Shown in pieces: positions 38,819 through 47,766 of a stretch of 64,000 bases of DNA. This DNA is from Bartonella vinsonii subsp. berkhoffii ATCC 51672 (GTDB lineage: Bacteria; Pseudomonadota; Alphaproteobacteria; Rhizobiales; Rhizobiaceae). The number at the start of each line of letters is the position of its first letter. Position 1 is the first letter of the stretch. The position numbers were made by a program, and so were the translations under genes. The stretch is from positions 1-64,000 of the forward strand of contig NZ_CADEAK010000001.1 of NCBI RefSeq assembly GCF_902825225.1, read 5' to 3'. The notes below the pieces were generated by a model, which was given only the letters and a program-made list of their open reading frames with translations, made no database searches and was not told the origin of the DNA.

Positions 38819-40833
38819 ACTGTTGCTCCTTGTTTTTTAAGAACAGCTGTAAAAACATCCTCAGTTTTTTGCACTTCTTCAGCTGGAATATAGTAACCAT
38901 GGTGGTCACCTGTTAATGAATGACGCACAATCGTTGCAATAAAACCAATCAATCCAATCGCAACAAGCCACCAAATATGCCAAACAAGTGCAAAACCAAC
39001 AACTAACGAGAAGAATCCTGCAATAATCCCTGCCGATGTATTTGAAGGCATGTGAATTTTTGAAAATCCACTTGTTGGACGCTGATAACCATTCTTCTTC
39101 ATATGCCAATAAGCATCATCATTCTGCACTTCTGGAATTATTGCAAAATTATAAGCAGGAGGAGGAGAAGAAATAGACCATTCAAGCGTCCGACCATCAC
39201 CCCAAGAATCATTTAATGTTACGGGCAAGCGCCCTTTATGTTTGATACCGTACCAAATTGCTAAAATAACTTGTAGAACAAAACAAAGGATACCAAGCAA
39301 AATAATAAAAGCTCCCAGTGCAGCAATGATAAACATTGGCTGCCAACTAGGCTCCATATAATGTTGAAGACGACGCGTTGCCCCCATCAAACCAAGCGCA
39401 TAAACTGGGAAAAAAGCGAGATAAAAACCTACGAACCAGCACCAGAACGATGCAATCCCCAGAAACCGATTGGGTTTATAACCAAAAACTTTTGGAAACC
39501 AAAAAGAAAGCCCAGCTAGATAAGCAAAAACAACACCACCAATAATTGTATGATGGAAATGTGCCACCAAAAAGAGCGAATTATGAAACTGCCAATCTGC
39601 AGGCACGATAGACATCAAAACGCCTGTTAATCCGCCACCAACGAATGTAAAGATCATTCCCATACACCAAAGCATTGGAGGCTCGAAACGAATGCGACCT
39701 TTATACATAGTTAGTAACCAATTAAAGACTTTCACACCTGTAGGAACCGCAATGATCATCGTTGCAATACCAAAGAAAGTATTTACAGCCTCACCTCCAC
39801 CCATCGTAAAGAAATGGTGTCCCCAAACAACAAGCGAAAGAATTAAAATAACCAACATTGCCCATACCATTGAAGTATAACCAAAAAGGCGTTTTGAAGA
39901 AAAAGTCGACACAACCTCAGAAACAATCCCAAAAGCAGGAACAACCAAAACATAAACTTCAGGATGACCAAAAATCCAGACATAGTTAATCCATACCATC
40001 GGATTTCCACCACCAACATTGGTAAAGAAATTCATGCCCAAATAACGATCACATGCCAAGAGTGCGAATGCTACAGTTAAAACAGGATAAATCACCAAAA
40101 TAAGTACATTGCTAACGAAGGCACTCCAACAAAAAACTGGCATTTTCATCATTGTCATCCCAGGAGCACGCATTTTAATAATGGTCGCAACAAAATTGAT
40201 TGCCCCCATTGTCGTCGCGATACCGGAAAGCTGAAGCGACCATAAATAATAATCTACCCCTGTATCTGGACTCCCTTGCAATTCAGAAAAAGGGGGATAC
40301 ATCAACCAACCACCACGACCAAAATTACCAACACCTAGCGATATGTTAATCAGTATTGCCGCTGCAGCTGTAATCCAAAACCCTAAATTATTTGCAAAGG
40401 GGAAGGCAACATCACGCGCACCAATTTGTAGCGGTATGAGATAATTAAAAAGACCAAATAAAATCGGTGTAGCCATGAAGAAAATCATAATGGTACCATG
40501 CGCCGAAAAAATCTGATCAAAATGCTCAGGCGGCAAATACCCTGCCGTTTCACTGCCAAGCGCCATAGCCTGATGTGTTCGCATCATAATTGCATCAGCA
40601 AAACCACGAACAAGCATGATAATACCGAGAACAATGTACATAATACCGATGCGTTTATGATCAACTGTTGTGATCCAATTTCGCCATAAAACTCCCCACC
40701 ATCCAAGTACTGTTAAAGCAATAACAGCAATTAAACCTCCCAAAACAATCGCAATACATGTGTATAAAACGATTGGCTCATGTGCAAGTGCATGAAAAGC
40801 ACCAGCTGTAGGATCTGTAAGTCTTCCAAACAT
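38815..40833 (-). CDS. cyoB: Cytochrome o ubiquinol oxidase subunit I
   Basis: 672 residues with about 15 membrane spans. The catalytic heme-copper subunit reduces oxygen with electrons from ubiquinol and pumps protons. Heme/CuB ligand regions are visible: HGTIMIFFM, WIFGHPEVYVLVVPAFG, WGHHFFTMG and VAHFHHTIIGG. Length and order match CyoB rather than a cytochrome c oxidase. Second gene of cyoABCD. Confidence 0.98.
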   Translation of the reverse strand: MFGRLTDPTAGAFHALAHEPIVLYTCIAIVLGGLIAVIALTVLGWWGVLWRNWITTVDHKRIGIMYIVLGIIMLVRGFADAIMMRTHQAMALGSETAGYLPPEHFDQIFSAHGTIMIFFMATPILFGLFNYLIPLQIGARDVAFPFANNLGFWITAAAAILINISLGVGNFGRGGWLMYPPFSELQGSPDTGVDYYLWSLQLSGIATTMGAINFVATIIKMRAPGMTMMKMPVFCWSAFVSNVLILVIYPVLTVAFALLACDRYLGMNFFTNVGGGNPMVWINYVWIFGHPEVYVLVVPAFGIVSEVVSTFSSKRLFGYTSMVWAMLVILILSLVVWGHHFFTMGGGEAVNTFFGIATMIIAVPTGVKVFNWLLTMYKGRIRFEPPMLWCMGMIFTFVGGGLTGVLMSIVPADWQFHNSLFLVAHFHHTIIGGVVFAYLAGLSFWFPKVFGYKPNRFLGIASFWCWFVGFYLAFFPVYALGLMGATRRLQHYMEPSWQPMFIIAALGAFIILLGILCFVLQVILAIWYGIKHKGRLPVTLNDSWGDGRTLEWSISSPPPAYNFAIIPEVQNDDAYWHMKKNGYQRPTSGFSKIHMPSNTSAGIIAGFFSLVVGFALVWHIWWLVAIGLIGFIATIVRHSLTGDHHGYYIPAEEVQKTEDVFTAVLKKQGATV

Positions 40834-40906
40834 TTCTCAACCCATATCAAATGAATTTCAGTTAAAAGAAACCTTCTTTTAAAAAGGTCCTTTCTCGATT
40901 GATGCC

Positions 40907-41878
40907 CTAAATAACACCAGGATCAAAAACAGAACAAAGGGCACCCCAAAGTGACTGAGCCGCAGCACGCTTCATTAAGTCTTCATTACATACGGTATTT
41001 TCATCAACACATCGATTGACAATCCGGTAATAAAGCCGGCTCTCAACGGAAGAAAAATAACGTACTTCAGCATCCTTTTCCTTCGCAGCAACATCACCCA
41101 TACGCGGCGCAATAGAAAGCTGACGATAAGATGCGCGATCAAGAATTTGACCACCAGACCGAGCTTTAGCAACCCAATTCTCAAAATCTTGCGGAGATAC
41201 AGAATGCCATTTAAAGCGCATCTTTGCAAAACCATCACCACTGTAATTTGCTGAGGTTCCTTTAAACACCCCTTGCTCATCCGCTATCAAATGTAATTTG
41301 GAATTCATCTGCGGCATAGCGTAAAGAACTGTGCCCAATTTGGGTACCCAAAAAGCATTTACAGAACTTTCTGACGTCAATTGCAATAAAACTTGACGCC
41401 CTTTAGGTGCATAAATCTCATTGACCGATGCAATATTATATTCAGGGTAAATAAAAAGCCATTTCCAATCAAGAGCAACAACATCTACTTGCAACGGTTT
41501 CCCTTCGCCAACGACTTCCACTGGAAGCGGATTTTCTGGCTCAAGCTTATAGGTGTAATAGGCTGTCAACGCACCTAAAACAGTTACAATAACAATTGGA
41601 ATACCCCACATAAATGCTTCAATTTTATTTGAATGCCCCCAATCAGGTAAATATTCTTCTGCAGTATTCGACGCCCGATATTTAATGGCCAAAAATACAA
41701 CACTCACCATCACTGGGATTACAACGCAAAGCATAACAGCAACACAAATAACGATCAAAATAAGCTGTTGTCGCGCAACATACCCTGCCGGATGAATAAC
41801 ATCAAATTTACAACCAGATAAAAGAAACGCCATCCCTAAAATCACGAGCATCTTTATTTGTTTAACAAAGTTTCTCAT
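40907..41878 (-). CDS. cyoA: Cytochrome o ubiquinol oxidase subunit II (lipoprotein)
   Basis: 323 residues from the ATG at 41878, chosen for its AGGTGA ribosome site and the lipoprotein signal that begins there (MLVILGMAFLLSGC, lipobox LSGC). Two membrane spans follow (LILIVICVAVMLCVVIPVMV; EAFMWGIPIVIVTVLGALTA), then a periplasmic cupredoxin-like domain (LDWKWLFIYPEY, SSVNAFWVPKLG). CuA ligands are absent, as expected for a quinol oxidase. First gene of the operon; heme O synthase (cyoE) is not adjacent. Confidence 0.96.
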   Translation of the reverse strand: MRNFVKQIKMLVILGMAFLLSGCKFDVIHPAGYVARQQLILIVICVAVMLCVVIPVMVSVVFLAIKYRASNTAEEYLPDWGHSNKIEAFMWGIPIVIVTVLGALTAYYTYKLEPENPLPVEVVGEGKPLQVDVVALDWKWLFIYPEYNIASVNEIYAPKGRQVLLQLTSESSVNAFWVPKLGTVLYAMPQMNSKLHLIADEQGVFKGTSANYSGDGFAKMRFKWHSVSPQDFENWVAKARSGGQILDRASYRQLSIAPRMGDVAAKEKDAEVRYFSSVESRLYYRIVNRCVDENTVCNEDLMKRAAAQSLWGALCSVFDPGVI

Positions 41879-42002
41879 TTCACCTGCCCCATCATACATA
41901 TCAGAAGTTGTTATCAAAAAACGATAAAACCTCAATAACATGCTTACCTATTTAAAAAGAATTATCAAGTAAATTCAAATGCTCTCATCAATATTATACA
42001 TA

Positions 42003-42467
42003 TTATACAACTTTTGATCCTCTTATGGCCAATTTAAGCCTCTTAGAAAGATATTCAAGCGCAAACCAATAACCATCACTCCCACAACCAGCAATAACCG
42101 CATCCACACCTGTAGCGCTATAAGAATGGTGACGAAAAGCTTCACGTTGATAAATATTAGACAAATGAACTTCTACTTTTGGCCCTGAAAATATTTTTAA
42201 TGTGTCAAGAAGTGCAACAGATGTATGACTATAAGCCGCTGGATTGATGATCAATCCAGCACTCACTCCAATGGCTCTCTGTATCCATTCTACCAATTGA
42301 CCTTCACAGTTACTTTGATGAAAATGCACTATTACACCAGCATTTTTTGCCCATTCGCTGCAAAATTTTTTAATATCTTCTAGAGTCTCAGTTCCGTAAA
42401 TTTCTGGCTCTCGTTGACCCAGAAAATTTAAATTAGGACCATTTAAAACTGTTATAATTGTAGACAT
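42003..42467 (-). CDS. aroQ: 3-dehydroquinate dehydratase, type II
   Basis: 154 residues from the ATG at 42467, which has GAGG at proper spacing; the in-frame extension to 42551 overlaps recF. The shikimate-pathway enzyme forms a dodecamer. Signature VLNGPNLNFLGQREPEIYG carries the catalytic Tyr (EIYG); HFHQSNCEGQLVEWI, the INPAAYSHTSVALLD loop and VHLSNIYQREAFRHHSY (catalytic His) are intact. It follows recF closely on the minus strand. Confidence 0.97.
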   Translation of the reverse strand: MSTIITVLNGPNLNFLGQREPEIYGTETLEDIKKFCSEWAKNAGVIVHFHQSNCEGQLVEWIQRAIGVSAGLIINPAAYSHTSVALLDTLKIFSGPKVEVHLSNIYQREAFRHHSYSATGVDAVIAGCGSDGYWFALEYLSKRLKLAIRGSKVV

Positions 42468-42519
42468 AGTAAGCCTCTTCTTCTCGACCATCACCCTATT
42501 TAAAAAATGAACATATTTT

Positions 42520-43662
42520 CTACTGCAATAAAGCTCCATCCTTAATCTCAAAAAATTCTGCTCGTCCTTTTAAGGCATCAAATAAAATGCGATCCGTTCC
42601 TGTCATAAATGTTTGTCCGCCTAAGTCATCGAGAATATCAAATAAAGCAGCACGCCGATGAGGATCAAGATGTGCAGCCATTTCATCAAGAAGAAGAATG
42701 GGAATCTTATCTGACATCATGCCTGTTAAACGCGCATGACACAAAACCAAACCCGTTAGAAGAGCTTTTTGTTCACCTGTTGAACAAGATGCTGCAGCCA
42801 TATTTTTATCAGCATAAAAAACCTGCAAATCTGTACGATGTGGTCCTTCCAATGTCCGCCCAGCAGCACGATCTCTTGCACGGTTATGCCGCAGCCGCCC
42901 ATAAAATTGCTCTTCAACCTCAACCGCTGATATCTTATCAAGAGCCATTTCTAAAAAACCATCAATTTGCAAAAAAGCCCGTGGAAAAGGTATTTGAGAA
43001 GGCGTTTGTGCAAACATATCATTTAAAAGGCGAATAACATCGATACGTGCTGCAGCAATAGCCGCTGCCAGCTCTGCCATTTGCTTTTCTAAAGCATCAA
43101 ACCAAGCAAAATCTTCATTTCCATCCAAAAACAAACGATTACGTGCACGCATAGCCTTATCATAATCTGCTATGCGGCAACTATGCAAAGGATCAATCGC
43201 CAAAACCATACGATCCAAAAAACGACGGCGCTCAAGCGAAGGACCTGTAAAAAGCCCATCCATAGAAGGAGTCAAAATGCTAATATGACAATAATCCGTC
43301 AGGCAATCACTTGTCTCATTCACACCATTAATATGGACTTTTCGACCGTTGCCACCAACTTCTAAAGCTGTACCAATATTCACTTCGCCATAAAGAGCAC
43401 ATTCAAGACGTGCAAATACAACAAATCCTTCACCCCCACCGTCTGCAAAGCTCACATCAGAATAAGCCGCACGCCGCAAACCACGACCAGGAGAGAGAAA
43501 AGATAACGCTTCTAAAAGGTTCGTCTTACCAGCACCATTATGGCCAGTAAAAATCACATGTTGACCTGAAAAATGAATATTAAAAGAAGGATAATTGCGA
43601 TAACGCACAAGCTTTAGCTGTCTCACTGCCACTTTGTGCACATGACCAGCTATGCATTGCAA
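42520..43662 (-). CDS. recF: DNA replication and repair protein RecF
   Basis: 380 residues. The TTG at 43662 has AGGGA eight bases upstream; a GTG at 43641 is the alternative. An SMC-like ATPase that loads RecA at gaps. Walker A GHNGAGKTNLLEALS near residue 40, RRFLDRMVLAIDP, the signature loop CSTGEQKALLTGL, and Walker B ILLLDEMAAHLD are present. It lies 11 bp after dnaN in the dnaA-dnaN-recF order. Confidence 0.97.
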   Translation of the reverse strand: MQCIAGHVHKVAVRQLKLVRYRNYPSFNIHFSGQHVIFTGHNGAGKTNLLEALSFLSPGRGLRRAAYSDVSFADGGGEGFVVFARLECALYGEVNIGTALEVGGNGRKVHINGVNETSDCLTDYCHISILTPSMDGLFTGPSLERRRFLDRMVLAIDPLHSCRIADYDKAMRARNRLFLDGNEDFAWFDALEKQMAELAAAIAAARIDVIRLLNDMFAQTPSQIPFPRAFLQIDGFLEMALDKISAVEVEEQFYGRLRHNRARDRAAGRTLEGPHRTDLQVFYADKNMAAASCSTGEQKALLTGLVLCHARLTGMMSDKIPILLLDEMAAHLDPHRRAALFDILDDLGGQTFMTGTDRILFDALKGRAEFFEIKDGALLQ

Positions 43663-43673
43663 AACAATCGTCC

Positions 43674-44795
43674 CTAAACGCGAATGGGCATCAGCACATA
43701 AAGCGCAGCTTCATCATCCTTATCGCGAATCAGAGCAGGAGCTACAGCATCGGCCAACATAAAAACCATCTCATCACTCGAAAGTTGTCCAGCAATGTCC
43801 AAAAGATAACGTGAATTAAACCCTATCTCAAGCGGATCAGATGTATAAGTTGCTGCTAACTGATCTTCTGCACTTCCCGAATCAGGATTATTAACAACAA
43901 GCCTCAATTGTCCCTGCTCAATCGTTAACTTTACTGCACGTCCACGATCACTTGAAATTGTTGAAACACGATCAACCGCAGAAGAAAAATCCTGCCTGTT
44001 AACAACCAATTTTTTATCATTCCCAAGAGGGATAACACGTTGATAATCCGGAAATGTTCCATCAATTAACTTTGATGTCAAAACTACAGAACCTACAGAA
44101 AAACGAATCTTTGTCTCTGAGAGCTCTACACAGACCTCACCCTCGATTTCTTCTGAGAGCAGCTTTTGCAACTCTCCTACAGTTTTACGAGGAATAATGA
44201 CACCCGGCATACCATCAATACTCGAAGGTGCCTCCATATCAACTTGTGCCAAACGATGTCCATCAGTCGCAACTAAACGTAGCTTCAAAACACCATCATT
44301 AACAATATGAAAATAAATGCCATTAAGATAATAACGGGTTTCTTCAGTAGAAATAGCAAATTGCGTACAATCCAGTAAATGTTTTAAGCCTGATGCTGAT
44401 AGGAAAAAACGATAACCAAATTGACCCGGAAGTGACTCTGGAAAATCTATCTTTGGAAGACACTGAAGCTGAAAATGTGCACAACCCGAAACAACGGACA
44501 TCGTGCTTGCTTGATTCTCATTAACGGATAAAACAATTTCACTACTGTAAGAAAATTTTCGAACGATATCATACAACAAATGTGCTGGAACAGTTATTGC
44601 TCCAGCCTCTTCCACATTGACTATAAAAGATTCTGTAATCTCTAAATCAAGATCGGTTGCTTTTAACTGCACAGTACCATTATCTACATCAATTAATACA
44701 TTCGATAGAATAGGAACAGTATTACGACGCTCCACCACACGGTGAATACGACCTAGAGATTTGAGAAATTGACTGCGATCCACTGTAATACGCAT
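43674..44795 (-). CDS. dnaN: DNA polymerase III beta subunit (sliding clamp)
   Basis: 373 residues, normal length. Three clamp domains are discernible: the start MRITVDRSQFLKSLGRIHRV, VERRNTVPILSNVLID, the middle YYLNGIYFHIV and ATDGHRLAQVDM, and the C-terminal ALYVLMPIRV tail typical of beta. It rings DNA and tethers polymerase III. Probably co-transcribed with recF. Confidence 0.98.
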   Translation of the reverse strand: MRITVDRSQFLKSLGRIHRVVERRNTVPILSNVLIDVDNGTVQLKATDLDLEITESFIVNVEEAGAITVPAHLLYDIVRKFSYSSEIVLSVNENQASTMSVVSGCAHFQLQCLPKIDFPESLPGQFGYRFFLSASGLKHLLDCTQFAISTEETRYYLNGIYFHIVNDGVLKLRLVATDGHRLAQVDMEAPSSIDGMPGVIIPRKTVGELQKLLSEEIEGEVCVELSETKIRFSVGSVVLTSKLIDGTFPDYQRVIPLGNDKKLVVNRQDFSSAVDRVSTISSDRGRAVKLTIEQGQLRLVVNNPDSGSAEDQLAATYTSDPLEIGFNSRYLLDIAGQLSSDEMVFMLADAVAPALIRDKDDEAALYVLMPIRV

Positions 44796-44978
44796 AAAAT
44801 CCCCGTTACAATTTACAAAAAACCATAGAAATTCTCTAGATTAGAAATAACCTATCCCCTTAAGAATCACCTATCGAATTCTATTCAACCTCTCTTAAAA
44901 TAGCAAGTAACGACTGTATAAACAAAAAATAGCACTTCTTTATAAGTCCTCTACGCGCACTTTAAAAAGGAAAGACTG

Positions 44979-46502
44979 TTATGCAGCTTGCTCTCCAATC
45001 AACCGCTTAAGCAATTCAAGTTCTTTAGCTAATGTCTGATCTCCACAAACCAAATCTTCAATTTTACGTACAGCATGTAAAACTGTTGTATGATCACGCC
45101 CACCAAAACGACGCCCAATTTCTGGTAAGGAGCGAGGCGTCAACATTTTTGCTAAATACATCGCAACTTGTCGCGGTTTTACGACTGTACGTGTCCGACG
45201 ATTGGATAATAAATCCTGTTTAGAAACATTATAATGCCGCGCAACTGTACGTTGAATCTCTTCGATCCGGATACGCTTAGGTTCACCAGAACGTGTCAAG
45301 TGGCCTAATAATTCACCAATCCGTTCTAAAGATAAATCAGATTCGAAAGACTGACGGAACAATAACTGATTAAATGCTCCTTCAATATCACGTCCCGACC
45401 CTGAAACCGTTTTCGCTATATACTCTAGAATATCATCAGAAATTGAGATCATATGATCATCTTGTTGCGCCAATTGTAACCGCTGGTACAACATTTTCAA
45501 ACGCATTTCATAATCGGGCGCTTCAATTTCAAGGGCAACCCCTCCCTGAAGACGAGAGCGGACTCGAAGATCAAGCGATTCTAATTCTGCTGGTGGACGA
45601 TCTGCTGCCACAACAACTTGTTTTGCACTGTCAAGCAACATATTAAGCAAATGGCAAAATTCATGCTGAATCGACTTTCCCTGCAAAAACTGCATATCAT
45701 CAATAATAAGAAGATCGATATCACGAAGCTGCTCTTTAAAAGAAAGAGCATCATTATCACGAATAGCTGTCGCAAAACGCCACATAAAATATTCAGCGGT
45801 CAAATAAATAACCCGCGCAGATGTTAAACGCTTCAACGCTGCAGATGCAATAGCTTGAAGCAAATGTGTTTTCCCTAAACCAACCGATGCGTGAATAAAA
45901 AGAGGATTAAATCGTAACGCACTTTTATGACCTTCCGCAATCGAACGTGCTGCTGCTAAAGCAACACGATTAGAAGAACCCTCTACAAAACTCTCAAAAG
46001 TATAGCGTGAATCAAGTGGTGAACCTAAAACTCCCGCTTGAGCATTCTTTACTGAATACTCTGTATACCCCTCAACGAAAGACGCCGTTGCCTGCTCTTC
46101 CAGAACAACAGGAGCTGCATTTGTTCTACAGACCACACCTGTTGAAACACGTTTCATACCCCGAACGATAATCTCGACGCGAAGAATCGCCGAATTCTCT
46201 TGTTTCCATAAATTGGTCAAAAGAGAACCATAATGATTACTAATCCATGAACGCAAAAATGCTGTCGGAACAGAAAGTTTTACAAGATTACGGCTATATT
46301 CAGCAAGCTTCACACGTCCAAACCAGCTCGTATAAGCTTCCATACCAACCTGCGCCTTTAATTGCGCCATCACGCGCGCGAAAGCTGCCGCCCCTTCCTC
46401 CTCTGAAATAATAGAAGGCTCTACACAAACACTTCTACAAACTTCCCCATCACTCCCCGTTATCTTACTCTTTATTATTTTTTCTGCCGACAGGATATTC
46501 AC
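44979..46502 (-). CDS. dnaA: Chromosomal replication initiator DnaA
   Basis: 507 residues. Domain I ([15 protein letters not shown]) comes first, a variable linker second. Domain III is an AAA+ module with Walker [15 protein letters not shown] and Walker [15 protein letters not shown]. Domain IV carries the DnaA signature [16 protein letters not shown] for binding DnaA boxes. The upstream gap contains DnaA boxes and a GANTC cluster, which points to autoregulation and to CcrM/GcrA-type cell-cycle control; gcrA itself is 8 kb away. Confidence 0.98.
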   Translation of the reverse strand: MNILSAEKIIKSKITGSDGEVCRSVCVEPSIISEEEGAAAFARVMAQLKAQVGMEAYTSWFGRVKLAEYSRNLVKLSVPTAFLRSWISNHYGSLLTNLWKQENSAILRVEIIVRGMKRVSTGVVCRTNAAPVVLEEQATASFVEGYTEYSVKNAQAGVLGSPLDSRYTFESFVEGSSNRVALAAARSIAEGHKSALRFNPLFIHASVGLGKTHLLQAIASAALKRLTSARVIYLTAEYFMWRFATAIRDNDALSFKEQLRDIDLLIIDDMQFLQGKSIQHEFCHLLNMLLDSAKQVVVAADRPPAELESLDLRVRSRLQGGVALEIEAPDYEMRLKMLYQRLQLAQQDDHMISISDDILEYIAKTVSGSGRDIEGAFNQLLFRQSFESDLSLERIGELLGHLTRSGEPKRIRIEEIQRTVARHYNVSKQDLLSNRRTRTVVKPRQVAMYLAKMLTPRSLPEIGRRFGGRDHTTVLHAVRKIEDLVCGDQTLAKELELLKRLIGEQAA

Positions 46503-46998
46503 CGAAACCCCCTTTTAAAGGAACTAGCTTTAGAGTTCAATTTATCCACCATCTTTCATCCTGATAAAAATAAAAATTTGTCCTACCAAACAGCTAAAAA
46601 TTAACTTAGCGAAAGCAAAACGCCCGACCCCAAATAAGACTACTCATCCTCCCCTAGGACAGCTTTATACAACTCCACCAAAAAAGATGACCAATTAAGA
46701 TTTACTTGTATTCACGATATGACCCACTCTTCTTAAATAGCAAACATACCAATCAAGAAAACTAATAAACCCGTCAGAAAGCCTCTCCAACATGAGAGCT
46801 CACAATAGCCTAAACCAAAGCATTTTATACTCAACGCAACATAGGATAATAAGCTGATGTAACCCCTATATGCTTTTAGTCTCCGTAAGAACCATACAAA
46901 ACAGCAGAGGTAAAATGCAAGAGGTCAAAATCAAATCAAAAGCTTCTAAAAAGCCGACATAAACCTGCTTCTATAAACGAGAAATGGGGAAAATAATT

Positions 46999-47196
46999 GA
47001 TTCAATTCATTTTTTTTCTTTTAATTTACCAATAATTAAAGAATCTTTTCAGATTAAAAAAAAAAAATAAAAATGCTTGACAAAAAAGACTCTGCAAAAA
47101 TCCACAAAGCTTGTGGATAACCATATAAAGTCTCTAAATCTTCTCTTCTTTTTTAGGAGAGGAATCGTTTTTGATTCCTTTCCTTAAAAGAGAGTC
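46999..47196. promoter_or_regulatory. Cluster of six GANTC (CcrM methylation) sites
   Basis: GANTC occurs at 46999-47003, 47041-47045, 47088-47092, 47162-47166, 47173-47177 and 47192-47196. Six in 198 bp is well above the chance rate of about one per 256 bp. GANTC is the CcrM target in Alphaproteobacteria, and GcrA acts at methylated GANTC promoters. Confidence 0.6.
47100..47120. promoter_or_regulatory. Paired DnaA-box palindrome
   Basis: ATCCACAA (47100-47107) and TTGTGGAT (47111-47118) form an 8-bp inverted repeat with a 3-bp centre. The right half extends to TGTGGATAA, the exact complement of the consensus DnaA box TTATCCACA. Confidence 0.7.
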
Positions 47197-47214
47197 TTTT
47201 CAGAAAACAAACAA

Positions 47215-47242
47215 AAACCAGCATCCAAATAAATGCTGGTTT
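47215..47242 (-). terminator. Terminator of rpsT
   Basis: A perfect 10-bp stem AAACCAGCAT / ATGCTGGTTT with an 8-base loop. On the minus strand it is followed by TTGTTTGTTTT. It lies 25 bp beyond the rpsT stop. Confidence 0.85.
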
Positions 47243-47267
47243 CATTTCTCAATAAAATGGAAAAAGC

Positions 47268-47534
47268 TTAAACGCTGAGAGCCTTCAAACGTTTCGCTAA
47301 ACGCGATACTTTTCGTGCAGCAGTATTTTTGTGAAAAATCCCTTTGGAAACCGCACGCATAATTTCAGGTTCAAAATTCTTAAATGCTCTTTCTGCAGAA
47401 GCCTTATCGCCCCCAGCTAAAGCATCATCAAACTTACGCATAAAAGTACGAACGCGTGAACGGCGGGCCTTGTTAACCTGTGTGCGTGCTGCAACTTTGC
47501 GCACTGCCTTTCGAGCGGAAGGTGTATTCGCCAT
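47268..47534 (-). CDS. rpsT: 30S ribosomal protein S20
   Basis: 88 residues, basic and helical: [39 protein letters not shown], then [20 protein letters not shown]. Primary 16S rRNA-binding protein. Its position next to dnaA is conserved in Rhizobiales. A separate transcript, judged by the terminator at 47215-47242. Confidence 0.98.
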   Translation of the reverse strand: MANTPSARKAVRKVAARTQVNKARRSRVRTFMRKFDDALAGGDKASAERAFKNFEPEIMRAVSKGIFHKNTAARKVSRLAKRLKALSV

Positions 47535-47766
47535 AAATATCTCTCTCTTTCAACGCATCAGATAGAAACAATCTCAATGACATCTCTACCAATCAAAATA
47601 AATCTCATCTCAGCAATATCATAAATCTGCTGATAACTGCACGGCTTATAACGCAATCTTCAAACAAACGTCAATCAAATTTTCAAAGAGTGGCATAAAA
47701 AACAAAGCCAAACTCTCTGACATCCATCTTCATATTTAAGGACGCTTCTCAATGAACAAATATGGT

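Larger units (their letters stand above)
46503..47214. other. dnaA upstream region: DnaA boxes, A-tracts and GANTC sites
   Basis: About 710 bp without a gene. A near-consensus DnaA box TTATCCACC lies at 46542-46550, 40 bp from the dnaA start. A perfect box lies at 47112-47120, next to a 12-A run and A/T-only sequence (47050-47075) that could unwind easily. Hairpin 47155-47166 / 47173-47184 (AGGAGAGGAATC) has a GANTC site in each arm. It may be the dnaA control region or include a replication origin. In several Alphaproteobacteria the origin is near hemE instead, so I do not call oriC. Confidence 0.55.

Noticed and set aside
42609..43037. A 142-codon plus-strand frame within recF
   Set aside because: Antisense shadow of a well-supported recF.
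46503..47214. A definite oriC call
   Set aside because: Only one perfect and one near-perfect DnaA box were seen, and in several related Alphaproteobacteria the origin is near hemE, so the evidence is not sufficient.
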